Of a DNA stretch of 64,000 bases, positions 22,400 to 30,394 are shown piece by piece. Each line of letters starts with the position of its first letter. Position 1 is the first letter of the stretch. The DNA is taken from assembly GCA_902593405.1 (NCBI GenBank), contig CACJIB010000001.1, positions 36,115 through 100,114 on the forward strand, in the 5' to 3' direction. The position numbers were made by a program, and so were the translations under genes. The notes under the pieces are model-generated. The model made no database searches, was not told the DNA's origin, and saw only the letters and a list, made by a program, of their open reading frames with translations. The DNA is from an uncultured Pelagibacteraceae bacterium (GTDB lineage Bacteria; Pseudomonadota; Alphaproteobacteria; Pelagibacterales; Pelagibacteraceae).

Positions 22400-22876
22400 A
22401 TGGATAAAGAGCCAATAACATTAAACGGATTAAATAAACTAAAAGAAGAATTGGTTTTTTTAAAAGAAAAAAAAAGACCTGAGATAGTAGCTGCAATTGC
22501 TGAAGCGAGATCCCATGGAGACCTTAAAGAAAATGCCGAATATCATGCAGCTAAAGAAGAACAATCTCATAACGAGGGAAGAATTACAGAAATTAACGAT
22601 ATTATTGCAAGAGCAAATGTTATTGACGTTACAAAACTAAACAATGAAGGAAAAGTAATTTTTGGATCTACAGTTTATTTAGAAGATTTAGATACTGGTG
22701 AAAAAATTAATTATAAAATTGTTGGAAGAGATGAAGCAGATTTAAAACAAAAACTAATTTTCTTTCAATCACCAATTGGCAAAGGTTTGATTGGAAAAAA
22801 TAAAAGTGATTTAGTTGAAATAAATACACCCTCTGGTGTAAAAAATTTTGAAATTAAAGACGTTAAATATATTTAA
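22400..22876 (+). CDS. greA: transcription elongation factor GreA
   Basis: 158 residues from the ATG at 22400 ([18 protein letters not shown]), preferred over an upstream TTG at 22379 that would sit inside hemF and add atypical residues. The N-terminal antiparallel coiled coil carries [15 protein letters not shown], whose acidic tip inserts into the RNA polymerase secondary channel to trigger transcript cleavage. The C-terminal FKBP-like domain holds [18 protein letters not shown]. It overlaps convergent cca by 4 bp. Confidence 0.95.
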   Translation: MDKEPITLNGLNKLKEELVFLKEKKRPEIVAAIAEARSHGDLKENAEYHAAKEEQSHNEGRITEINDIIARANVIDVTKLNNEGKVIFGSTVYLEDLDTGEKINYKIVGRDEADLKQKLIFFQSPIGKGLIGKNKSDLVEINTPSGVKNFEIKDVKYI

Positions 22877-24147
22877 CTTTTAACTATTTGTTGAACCTGC
22901 TTATCTGAAATTTGAAATCCGTTTTGAACCCAAGTTTCTTCTATCCTTTTTAATTTATTACCTAAAGTTTTGCCCTCAGGAATTTGAAATTTAGACATTA
23001 ATAGATCGGCCCCTATTGGCAAAGTTGGAATTACTTTCTCTTTATAAGTATCTAATAGTTTGATTAGTTTTTTCTCTACTTTGTTTGAGATAAATATTTT
23101 AAAATTAATTATATCCAATACAGCCTGTCGCCCATTAAAATAAAAAAATTTATTCAAGTTTTTCTCTGTAAAGTTGTTTAAAGTTACTTTTTCTCTATAA
23201 AAAAGATCTATTAATTTTAATCTTTTCTTATCTTTGTTAGATATTTTAAATTTATAAAGAAAATAATCAGCATTATCAGTCCCATCAATCACTAAAAGCG
23301 CAATTAAAAATATAAAGTCAATTTTTAAAAAATTCTCTGCAGCATAAGAATTTTGTTTTTTAAAATTTTTAATATTCTTTAATTGAGGGAAAATTATTTC
23401 TATGAGTTCTAAACTTTCTTTATCTTTGAAAAGTTTTAAAAATCCATTTGAACTAGTTATTTTTTTTAGCTCATCGATTAACCTTTCAGATGATATATTT
23501 GAAATTCCATCAATATTTTTTTTTATATTTTTTATTATTTCTGGCTGGTGCTCATGATTTGAGTAGTTTAAATAAAATCTTAAATACCTTAAAATACGCA
23601 AATAATCCTCTTGAATTCTTTTTTCCGCATTGCCAATAAAATTAATATAACCATCCTCCAAATCTTTTTTACCGTTAAATGGATCAAATAAATTACCATC
23701 ACCATCTGCATAAATTGAATTGATAGTAAAATCCCTTCTAGAGGCATCTTCCTTCCAATCTAAAGAGAATTCTACTTCAGCATGCCTTCCATCAGTTGAG
23801 ACGTCTTTCCTTAAAGAAGTAATTTCATATTTATATTCATCAATTATTGCTGTTATAGTTCCGTGTTCAATTCCTGTTTCGTAATAACTTATTTCTTTGT
23901 TTTTAAGAGCCTCACAAACTTCCAGGGGAGTTAAATTTGTTGCTAGGTCAATATCATCAACATTTTCTTTTTTTATCACTTTTCTTACACACCCACCCAC
24001 ATATCTGATTTCACTTTTCTCTGAAAAATTATTAATTGCCTCAAAAATTTTATTTGCTGGTGTTGTTAAAGTAATTTGTTTTAAATTTTGACTGATATAA
24101 TCAAGATTTTTTGATCTGGAAAAAAATTTATCTAAAAAATTTTTCAT
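22873..24147 (-). CDS. cca: CCA tRNA nucleotidyltransferase / poly(A) polymerase family
   Basis: Class II nucleotidyltransferase, 424 residues. The head domain has [11 protein letters not shown] and the metal-binding [11 protein letters not shown] (about residues 68-80), then [12 protein letters not shown] and [14 protein letters not shown] typical of the neck region. The C-terminal part is Lys/Asn rich and poorly conserved. It lies directly downstream of a tRNA gene transcribed in the same direction. CCA-adding rather than poly(A)-adding is inferred from length and from alphaproteobacterial practice. Confidence 0.88.
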   Translation of the reverse strand: MKNFLDKFFSRSKNLDYISQNLKQITLTTPANKIFEAINNFSEKSEIRYVGGCVRKVIKKENVDDIDLATNLTPLEVCEALKNKEISYYETGIEHGTITAIIDEYKYEITSLRKDVSTDGRHAEVEFSLDWKEDASRRDFTINSIYADGDGNLFDPFNGKKDLEDGYINFIGNAEKRIQEDYLRILRYLRFYLNYSNHEHQPEIIKNIKKNIDGISNISSERLIDELKKITSSNGFLKLFKDKESLELIEIIFPQLKNIKNFKKQNSYAAENFLKIDFIFLIALLVIDGTDNADYFLYKFKISNKDKKRLKLIDLFYREKVTLNNFTEKNLNKFFYFNGRQAVLDIINFKIFISNKVEKKLIKLLDTYKEKVIPTLPIGADLLMSKFQIPEGKTLGNKLKRIEETWVQNGFQISDKQVQQIVKS

Positions 24148-24150
24148 AAA

Positions 24151-24224
24151 TGGCTGGGGCGCTAGGATTCGAACCTAGGATGCAGGTACCAAAAACCCGT
24201 GCCTTACCGCTTGGCTACGCCCCA
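24151..24224 (-). tRNA. tRNA-Gln (anticodon UUG), CCA encoded
   Basis: The minus strand folds as a 74-nt cloverleaf. The acceptor arm is TGGGGCG paired with CGCCCCA, the D arm is GCC/GGC, the anticodon arm is CGGGT/ACCTG (one G-U pair) with loop TTTTGGT giving anticodon TTG, and the T arm is CTAGG/CCTAG with loop TTCGAAT. The discriminator is G and the 3' CCA is genome-encoded (24151-24153). U1-A72 and the anticodon agree with tRNA-Gln. It sits between ispE and cca, same strand. Confidence 0.97.
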
Positions 24225-24257
24225 ATACTAGCTTCCTATAACATAAAAATATAAAAT

Positions 24258-25103
24258 TCATATAGTTTTTGCTGTAACACACCAATAATTTTTATATTTT
24301 CTTTTAAATTTAGCTTTTGCCAATTTACAACTCTTTAATGAATTATAATAGGCAACAATTGTTGATCCTGAACCAGTCATTCTTACAAATAATGGATTAT
24401 TTATACTTTCTAAGAACAACTTTATTTTTTTAAGTTTTGGATATTTTTTGAGTGCTATTGTTTCAAGGGCATTTTGTTGATCAATCAAATATTTTACTCC
24501 AAACATGTTTTTTTTAGGTTTGTTATATTTTGATTTTGTATACTTTCGAACAGCTGAGTATATTTTTTTAGTTGAGCACCCAAAATCAGGTTTTACTAAA
24601 GTAGAATAATATTTTGGAGTATTATAAATCTTTTTTATTCTACCACTTGATGACAACACACAGCTGGATGAAATGGTTCCCAGAATAACATCAGAACCAA
24701 CCCAGTCACAGATACTTCGAGTTTTTTGATGATTAGGATTAATAATTTTTTTTTTAACCAGATAATTAAACACACTAGCTGCGTTCATCGATCCCCCACC
24801 CAACCCAGCTTCTTGAGGGATTAATTTTTTAATTTTAACTTTGAATTTTTTATTTTTTAATAAATTTTCTTTATCTAGTATCTGAAATAATCTTTGAACA
24901 GTATTTTTTTTTCCAATATTTTTAGAAAACTTTCCATAAAAAGAAATGTGGTGTTTTTTTCCATTATGTTGATTTATCGAAATAACATCATGTAAATCTA
25001 TGAAACCAATTATACTTTCAATTTTATGTAAAACCTTTTTTTTTCCAGTGATATTTAGTGCTAAATTTAACTTTGCATTAGATTTAATTTTATTAATTTT
25101 CAT
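24258..25103 (-). CDS. ispE: 4-diphosphocytidyl-2-C-methyl-D-erythritol kinase
   Basis: GHMP kinase of the MEP isoprenoid pathway, 281 residues. The N-terminal SNAKLNLALNI carries the catalytic-region Lys and Asn; the ATP loop is PQEAGLGGGSMNAASV (Met where Ser/Ala is usual); GSDV holds the conserved Asp; and MTGSGSTIVAYY is the third GHMP motif. Its product feeds IspH, encoded 17 kb away next to the carotenoid genes. It abuts the TPR gene, which is upstream on the same strand. Confidence 0.92.
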   Translation of the reverse strand: MKINKIKSNAKLNLALNITGKKKVLHKIESIIGFIDLHDVISINQHNGKKHHISFYGKFSKNIGKKNTVQRLFQILDKENLLKNKKFKVKIKKLIPQEAGLGGGSMNAASVFNYLVKKKIINPNHQKTRSICDWVGSDVILGTISSSCVLSSSGRIKKIYNTPKYYSTLVKPDFGCSTKKIYSAVRKYTKSKYNKPKKNMFGVKYLIDQQNALETIALKKYPKLKKIKLFLESINNPLFVRMTGSGSTIVAYYNSLKSCKLAKAKFKRKYKNYWCVTAKTI

Positions 25104-26789
25104 TTAGGAATTTTTAAGACCCTCAATTACTTTAATATTGATTTTTTCTCTCATATCGTCTTCGGTGTCATCAAAAGTTAATACGTTGTTCCAAAAATAT
25201 CTTGCTTGAATTTTTCGATTTAATTTCCATAAAATGTCTCCATAATGATCATTCACAATTGGGTCATCTGGCATTAATTCTACAGCTCTTTTTAAATACT
25301 TTTCTGCCTCTACATAGTCCTCTATTAAAAAATAAGCCCATCCAATTGAATCAATAATATATGGATCATTGCTTTTTAAATCATATGCTGTTTTCAACAT
25401 ATCCATTGCTTCATTAATTTTATAATCACGCTCTAACCAAGAGTAAGCAAGGTAATTTAAAATATATGCATCACTAGGATCAATTTTAAGCGCATGCAAT
25501 AAATCTTCATCTGACCTTTCATAATTGCCCATTCTTTCATAACTACCACCTCTACGATACAATACATCTGATTTGATAAGTGAATTGTCATCCAGTGTTA
25601 AAATAATTTCTGTATAACGATCTATTGCCTTTTCATAATTTTTAGAATTTTTATAAAAATTGGCTAAATCAAAAATCATTTTTATATTTGGATTTTCAAT
25701 TTTATTAAATTTTGAGTCTATGAATTTAATTCCATTTTCATAATCCTGCTGTTGAATTATTATTTGAGCTTCTTTTTTTAATCTAAACCAATAATAAAAT
25801 TCATCTTCTTTTTTAAAGTTTTTTAAGATCCTTTGTACTTTATCAAATTCATCATTGAGATAAAAATTTTCTGCAACCAATGACAAATTAAATTCAAACT
25901 TGGGATTCAAATAGTTTGACAAATTTAAGTAAAAATTTGATTTCTCAAAATTATCCTGAGAAGAATAAAGATTAGAGATTAAAAATAAAAACTCACTTAC
26001 AAGATCATTATGATCTTTGCATGAAAAAATTTTTCCAAAATCATCGAATTTTTCTTTGTCTACCCAACTTTTGCTTTGTGAGAGTAAAAGTGTTGAATTT
26101 ATATAATCAATTTGTTCAACAACTAATCTTGCTTCATTTAATTTATTGTTATCAATTAAATGATTAAGATAAAAGAAAATGTATCTTGAATAATCACCTT
26201 GTTGATTATTTATTAAATTAAGAAAAAATGACGAAGTTCTTTTATCTTCAATATAACATCTTTGGAATGTCTCGGCTATAAGAGACAAGTTTCCAAAATT
26301 TTTTTTGTTATCTAATATTTTTTTATTTTTAAATGTATAAATATACTGTTTTAGAGTTTCAAATATAACTAGGTTTATTCTATCTTCATCTTGAAATTTT
26401 AAACTTTGTGTTAAATATTCGTCAGCCTTTTTAAAGTTATTTTTTTTTAAACTGTCAATTATTAAAATTATATACGCATCATAAAAATCTGAATTAGATT
26501 TGTTTGCATTGTTATTTAATACATTAATTGCTTGAGGTACTTTGTTATCTAAAACTAAAGAGTTAACATATCTTTTTAAATAACTGTCATGTTTGTTAAT
26601 TAATACCTTGGTTAAGTTGAAAAATTTTAAAGCTTCAGAATTGTCTCGATTTTCAAATGCAACAATTCCAGAAAAATAATTTGACAAATCTCTTGAGTTG
26701 AAATCATTAAAAGTAGCACTTTTAGAATACAAAGGTGTCTGATAAGATATACATATTAATAGTACTAATTTTAGAAATTTTAGGAACAT
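25104..26789 (-). CDS. secreted/periplasmic tetratricopeptide-repeat protein
   Basis: 561 residues with an N-terminal signal-like helix (FLKFLKLVLLICISYQ). The first 350 residues are helical and divergent; clear TPR units occupy about 360-540, for example LYRRGGSYERMGNYERSDEDL, ILNYLAYSWLERDYKINEAM, and IDSIGWAYFLIEDYVEAEKYL. A TPR protein beside ispE is common in alphaproteobacteria. It is probably a periplasmic or outer-membrane-associated scaffold; the partner is unknown. Divergent from the uracil-DNA glycosylase gene with 11 bp between the two ATGs. Confidence 0.85.
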   Translation of the reverse strand: MFLKFLKLVLLICISYQTPLYSKSATFNDFNSRDLSNYFSGIVAFENRDNSEALKFFNLTKVLINKHDSYLKRYVNSLVLDNKVPQAINVLNNNANKSNSDFYDAYIILIIDSLKKNNFKKADEYLTQSLKFQDEDRINLVIFETLKQYIYTFKNKKILDNKKNFGNLSLIAETFQRCYIEDKRTSSFFLNLINNQQGDYSRYIFFYLNHLIDNNKLNEARLVVEQIDYINSTLLLSQSKSWVDKEKFDDFGKIFSCKDHNDLVSEFLFLISNLYSSQDNFEKSNFYLNLSNYLNPKFEFNLSLVAENFYLNDEFDKVQRILKNFKKEDEFYYWFRLKKEAQIIIQQQDYENGIKFIDSKFNKIENPNIKMIFDLANFYKNSKNYEKAIDRYTEIILTLDDNSLIKSDVLYRRGGSYERMGNYERSDEDLLHALKIDPSDAYILNYLAYSWLERDYKINEAMDMLKTAYDLKSNDPYIIDSIGWAYFLIEDYVEAEKYLKRAVELMPDDPIVNDHYGDILWKLNRKIQARYFWNNVLTFDDTEDDMREKINIKVIEGLKNS

Positions 26790-26800
26790 GTAACTATACT

Positions 26801-27520
26801 ATGACTAAAAAAGTGATAAATCAAAATACCAAATTAAACCAAGAACTAATTAATACTATTGAGCCAAAATTTATATTCGCTGATAAGCCAATAAATAGAT
26901 TTAATATTTTAGAAACGAAAAATGGCACTCTGCAAACTAATAAAGAAGAATTACTAAAAAATTTAAAAGATCAAATAAATTCAATTGAAAATTGTAAATT
27001 GAAAGAAAATTCAAACAAAATTATTTTAGGTGAGGGAAATATAAATAGCCCTTTAATGTTAATTGGTGAGGCTCCTGGGGCTGAAGAAGAAAAGTTGGGT
27101 GTCCCATTTAGAGGTGAAGTTGGCGAACTTCTTAACAAAATGCTTATAGCCATCAATATTAAGAGGCAAAATATTTATACAAGTTATGCAATCAATTTTA
27201 GACCACCTGATGATAGAAAACCAACCTCAACCGAGATTAAAAGGTACTCAGTATTTTTGAAAGAGCATATATCAATTATAAACCCAAAGATTATCGTTTT
27301 AATGGGTAGTTCAGCAATGGAGGCTATAACAGGAATAAGCGAAAAAATAACTGCTGAAAGAGGACATTGGAAGGAAGTGATTTTAAAAAACAAAACATTC
27401 CCTTTAATGATAACTTTTAATCCATCTTATCTCATCCGTTTTCCAGAAAATAAAAAATACTCATGGGAAGATTTAAAGAAAATTAGAGACAAAATTAAAG
27501 AACTGAAGTTAAAAATTTGA
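26801..27520 (+). CDS. uracil-DNA glycosylase, family 4-like, lacking Fe-S cysteines
   Basis: 239 residues from the ATG at 26801 (a longer frame to 26735 would overlap the divergent TPR gene and adds an odd hydrophobic leader). Motif 1 is LIGEAPGAEEEKLGVPFRGEVGELL, clearly family 4. Only one cysteine (IENCKL) remains where family 4 usually has four for a [4Fe-4S] cluster: the CRPP site reads FRPP and the following Cys is absent. Motif 2 reads TFNPSYLIR, with Asn where His is usual. The last base overlaps rnhB. Uracil excision is inferred; substrate range may differ. Confidence 0.85.
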   Translation: MTKKVINQNTKLNQELINTIEPKFIFADKPINRFNILETKNGTLQTNKEELLKNLKDQINSIENCKLKENSNKIILGEGNINSPLMLIGEAPGAEEEKLGVPFRGEVGELLNKMLIAINIKRQNIYTSYAINFRPPDDRKPTSTEIKRYSVFLKEHISIINPKIIVLMGSSAMEAITGISEKITAERGHWKEVILKNKTFPLMITFNPSYLIRFPENKKYSWEDLKKIRDKIKELKLKI

Positions 27521-28071
27521 TGAAGATAATTGCAGGGGTTGATGAAGTTGGTAGAGGAAGTTTAATTGGACCTGTATATGCTTCAGCAGTGATTTTAAAA
27601 AAATCAATTAATCAAAAGTTATTAAAAGATTCAAAATCATTAAGTAAAAAAGAGAGAGAGTATCTATGTACATATATAAAGAAAAATTCTACTTGGTCCA
27701 TAGGCAAAGCTTCTGTCAAGGAAATAGAAAAGCTGAATATACTACAAGCAAGTTTGCTGGCTATGAAAAGAGCCATCAAAAAACTTAAGAAAAAACCAAC
27801 ACACGTTCTGATTGATGGGAACAAAACTCCAGAATTAGAAAATTATAATTTAAAATCAGTTATTAAAGGAGATAAAAAAATCCCCTCTATTTCGGCAGCT
27901 TCTATAATTGCAAAAGTATCAAGGGATAAGTTTATAACCACCTTATCAAAAAAAAATAAAGGCTATGATTGGGATAAAAACTTTGGGTACGGAACAAAAC
28001 AACACTTAAAAGCTTTGAAAAAATTAGGTATTACTAAACATCATAGAAAAACTTTTTCACCTATATCTTAA
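27520..28071 (+). CDS. rnhB: ribonuclease HII
   Basis: Removes ribonucleotides from DNA and RNA primers. 183 residues from the ATG at 27520, which shares a base with the glycosylase stop (TGATG); a TTG three bases earlier is the alternative. Catalytic acids: GVDEVGRGSLIGPV (Asp-Glu at about 7-8), VLIDGNK (Asp) and the later SIIAKVSRDKF, which carries the final Asp, with the family Tyr-Gly in NFGYGTKQH. It is the first of two RNase H types in the window (rnhA at 43.6 kb). Confidence 0.95.
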   Translation: MKIIAGVDEVGRGSLIGPVYASAVILKKSINQKLLKDSKSLSKKEREYLCTYIKKNSTWSIGKASVKEIEKLNILQASLLAMKRAIKKLKKKPTHVLIDGNKTPELENYNLKSVIKGDKKIPSISAASIIAKVSRDKFITTLSKKNKGYDWDKNFGYGTKQHLKALKKLGITKHHRKTFSPIS

Positions 28072-28097
28072 ATAAATTAACACTACATCTAGTTACC

Positions 28098-28110
28098 TTC
28101 TAAATTAGAA
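28098..28110. promoter_or_regulatory. 13-bp palindrome upstream of ccrM
   Basis: TTCTAAATTAGAA is a perfect inverted repeat (six-base arms around a central A). It lies 27 bp after the rnhB stop and 74 bp before the ccrM start, in the longest gene-free stretch of the window. It may be a dimeric-regulator operator; in AT-rich DNA a match of this length can also arise by chance. Confidence 0.3.
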
Positions 28111-28119
28111 ACACTAATC

Positions 28120-28168
28120 GAATCCAAATTTTTCAATCTCAGGTTGACCGAAGAATCCATTTGGAGTC
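28120..28168. promoter_or_regulatory. cluster of three GANTC methylation sites before ccrM
   Basis: GAATC at 28120-28124, GAATC at 28153-28157 and GAGTC at 28164-28168 lie in the 49 bp ending 16 bp before the ccrM start. GANTC is the recognition sequence of CcrM, and in Caulobacter GANTC sites in the ccrM promoter link its transcription to methylation state. The sites are seen directly; autoregulation is inferred by analogy. Confidence 0.55.
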
Positions 28169-28184
28169 TAATTAATTTTTACAA

Positions 28185-29255
28185 ATGAAAACTGATTTCA
28201 AAAATAAAATAATTAATGGAGATAGTCTTGAAGAATTAAAAAAAATTCCACGTGAAACTTTTGATTTAATTTTTGCAGATCCTCCTTACAACTTACAATT
28301 AAAAAGTGAATTAACTAGACCCGATAGATCAAAGGTTAGTGCGGTAAATGATAAGTGGGATCAATTTGAAAATTTTAAAAAATATGATGATTTTACTTAT
28401 GAATGGCTTAGTGAATGCAAAAGAATTTTAAAAAAGGATGGAGCAATTTGGGTTATAGGAAGCTACCATAATATTTTTAGAGTTGGCACAGCAATCCAAA
28501 ATTTAGGTTTCTGGATTTTAAACGACGTCATTTGGAATAAAAATAATCCAATGCCAAATTTTAGAGGAACACGTTTTACTAACGCTCATGAAACTTTAAT
28601 ATGGGCCTCTAAAAGTGAGAAATCAAAATACACATTCAATTATCAATCTTTAAAATGTTTAAATGATGATTTGCAAATGAGATCTAATTGGGATCTTCCA
28701 ATATGCAATGGTTCTGAAAGACTTAAAAAGGATGGAAAAAAAATTCACTCTACACAAAAACCAGAAGCACTATTACATAGAATTTTACTAGCTACATCTA
28801 ATAAAAATGACCTCATACTTGATCCTTTTTTAGGATCAGGGACAACAGCTACAGTAGCAAAAAAACTAGGAAGAAATTATTTTGGAATAGAAAAAGAAAA
28901 AAATTATTTTAAAGCTGCTGAGCAACGATTAAAAACTACAAAGCCTATTGAGGATGATTTGTTAGATACGCTTAAGAATAATAGATCAAAACCAAGAATT
29001 CCTTTTGGTTCATTAGTTGAGCTTGGAATAATCAAACCTGGAACTAATATTTTTGATAATAAGAAAAAAATAAGAGCCAGAATTATGGCTGATGGTAGTA
29101 TAAAACATAATCAAGCAGAGGGTTCTATACACAAAGTTGCGGCTACTATTTTAGGAGCTGAAAGTTGCAATGGATGGACTTTTTGGCACTGTGATATAAA
29201 TGGACGAACTTATCCTATTGATTATCTAAGACAAAGATTAATTTCTAGAAATTAA
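28185..29255 (+). CDS. ccrM: CcrM-type adenine-N6 DNA methyltransferase (GANTC)
   Basis: Cell-cycle methyltransferase of alphaproteobacteria, 356 residues. It is a beta-class enzyme: catalytic DPPYN occurs near residue 31, followed by the RSKVSAVNDKWDQF region, NAHETLIWASK, HSTQKPEALL, and then the SAM motif LDPFLGSGTTATVAKKLG near 220. The C-terminal 80 residues (IPFGSLVELGIIKPGT to the end, with NGWTFWHCD) are the DNA-specificity domain peculiar to CcrM. The order rnhB-ccrM-mutY-dciA-dsbA-smc is similar to other alphaproteobacteria. Its end overlaps the convergent monooxygenase by 4 bp. Confidence 0.95.
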   Translation: MKTDFKNKIINGDSLEELKKIPRETFDLIFADPPYNLQLKSELTRPDRSKVSAVNDKWDQFENFKKYDDFTYEWLSECKRILKKDGAIWVIGSYHNIFRVGTAIQNLGFWILNDVIWNKNNPMPNFRGTRFTNAHETLIWASKSEKSKYTFNYQSLKCLNDDLQMRSNWDLPICNGSERLKKDGKKIHSTQKPEALLHRILLATSNKNDLILDPFLGSGTTATVAKKLGRNYFGIEKEKNYFKAAEQRLKTTKPIEDDLLDTLKNNRSKPRIPFGSLVELGIIKPGTNIFDNKKKIRARIMADGSIKHNQAEGSIHKVAATILGAESCNGWTFWHCDINGRTYPIDYLRQRLISRN

Positions 29256-30394
29256 CTTTTGTAAATTTTACCCAAATAACTTTGCAAAAATTTTCTATTA
29301 TTAGTTAAAAGTTTTAAAAAAATATTTCTGAATATGATCATAATTGGATTTGATAAATGGAAGGCAAATTGATTGAAATTAGATCTGTTGTTAATCATTT
29401 TTACTCTCTTTAATCTGATATCATAAAAATTATTATTATTTATTAAACATTCATATAATTCATTAGCTCCCTCAATTGATTGGGAGGCTCCCTGCGCAAG
29501 TGAAGGCGAAAAAGCAAAAAATGCATCTCCTACAAGGAATATATTTTTTGGAGGATTATATAAATTTTTACTTACAAATATTGGAAATAGTTTAATATTT
29601 TGAAGACATTCCAAAAAACTTTGAGAAACTTTTTGAGATAATTTAAATTTAATATTTTTTATAAAAGAACTCTCGGTAAAAAGGCTATGTTTCTCTCGCT
29701 CATTTGAATTTAATTTATGTTTTAAAATGCCAATAAAATTAAAATTTTTATCATTATTAATTGGATAAACAACATAATGAAAATTCGGTCCTAAAAACAA
29801 AGAAATATTTTCCTCATTTATATTTTTTAGATTTTCTCTTGATATACTTCCTCTAATAGCAATCGTATCATTGTAAATTGGTTTTGATTTATCAGTTGAA
29901 ATTAATAACCTCCCCTTAGAAAACACACCGTCTGAAATAATTAAATAATCACAAGTTATTTTATTTTTATCAAATATTAATTTTATTGAATCTTTTTCGA
30001 AATCAATCTTTTCAATACTGTGGTTATATTTAATTATATCTTCGTCCAGCTGTCTTTTTAAAAATTGAACTAATTTTGATCTTTTCAATGTTGTGTATTT
30101 ACAATCTTCAGAATTAAATTTTGAAATGTCTAAGTCACAAATTTTTTTTGAATTTTTAATTTCATAAAAATCAATTTTTTTTGGATTAAATTTTTCCTCT
30201 TTAGTGAGAGATGCAAAGCCTATTTTGTTTAAAAGCTTCACGCTATTTACAGACAGCTGAATTCCATAGCCTTCATCTATTTCTATTGAATTTCTTTTTT
30301 CATAAATCGTAACCTGATAATCTTTATGATCTTTGAATAAATTGGCTATATACAAACCAGAAATTCCAGCACCAATTATTGCTATTTTTTTCAT
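29252..30394 (-). CDS. FAD-dependent aromatic-ring hydroxylase-like monooxygenase
   Basis: 380-residue flavoprotein of the UbiH/PHBH superfamily. The FAD Rossmann motif is IIGAGISGLYIANLF at residues 6-20; TLKRSKLVQFLKRQL near 110 is the usual RxxL region; YLIISDGVFS follows; and the second FAD motif is VGDAFFAFSPSLAQGASQSIEGANEL, where the common GDAAH His is replaced by Phe. No membrane anchor is evident. Substrate unknown; a ubiquinone-ring hydroxylase is possible but not supported by context. It overlaps mutY by 4 bp and ccrM by 4 bp, interrupting an otherwise DNA-maintenance run. Confidence 0.8.
   Translation of the reverse strand: MKKIAIIGAGISGLYIANLFKDHKDYQVTIYEKRNSIEIDEGYGIQLSVNSVKLLNKIGFASLTKEEKFNPKKIDFYEIKNSKKICDLDISKFNSEDCKYTTLKRSKLVQFLKRQLDEDIIKYNHSIEKIDFEKDSIKLIFDKNKITCDYLIISDGVFSKGRLLISTDKSKPIYNDTIAIRGSISRENLKNINEENISLFLGPNFHYVVYPINNDKNFNFIGILKHKLNSNEREKHSLFTESSFIKNIKFKLSQKVSQSFLECLQNIKLFPIFVSKNLYNPPKNIFLVGDAFFAFSPSLAQGASQSIEGANELYECLINNNNFYDIRLKRVKMINNRSNFNQFAFHLSNPIMIIFRNIFLKLLTNNRKFLQSYLGKIYKS

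Noticed and set aside
26735..26800. Longer N-terminus of the uracil-DNA glycosylase
   Set aside because: It would overlap the divergent TPR gene's signal peptide by 55 bp and gives a hydrophobic leader unlike the family; the ATG at 26801 fits better.
28072..28110. Possible CtrA-binding site (TTAA-N7-TTAA) before ccrM
   Set aside because: Half-sites such as TTAAC occur, but no second half at the right spacing is present.
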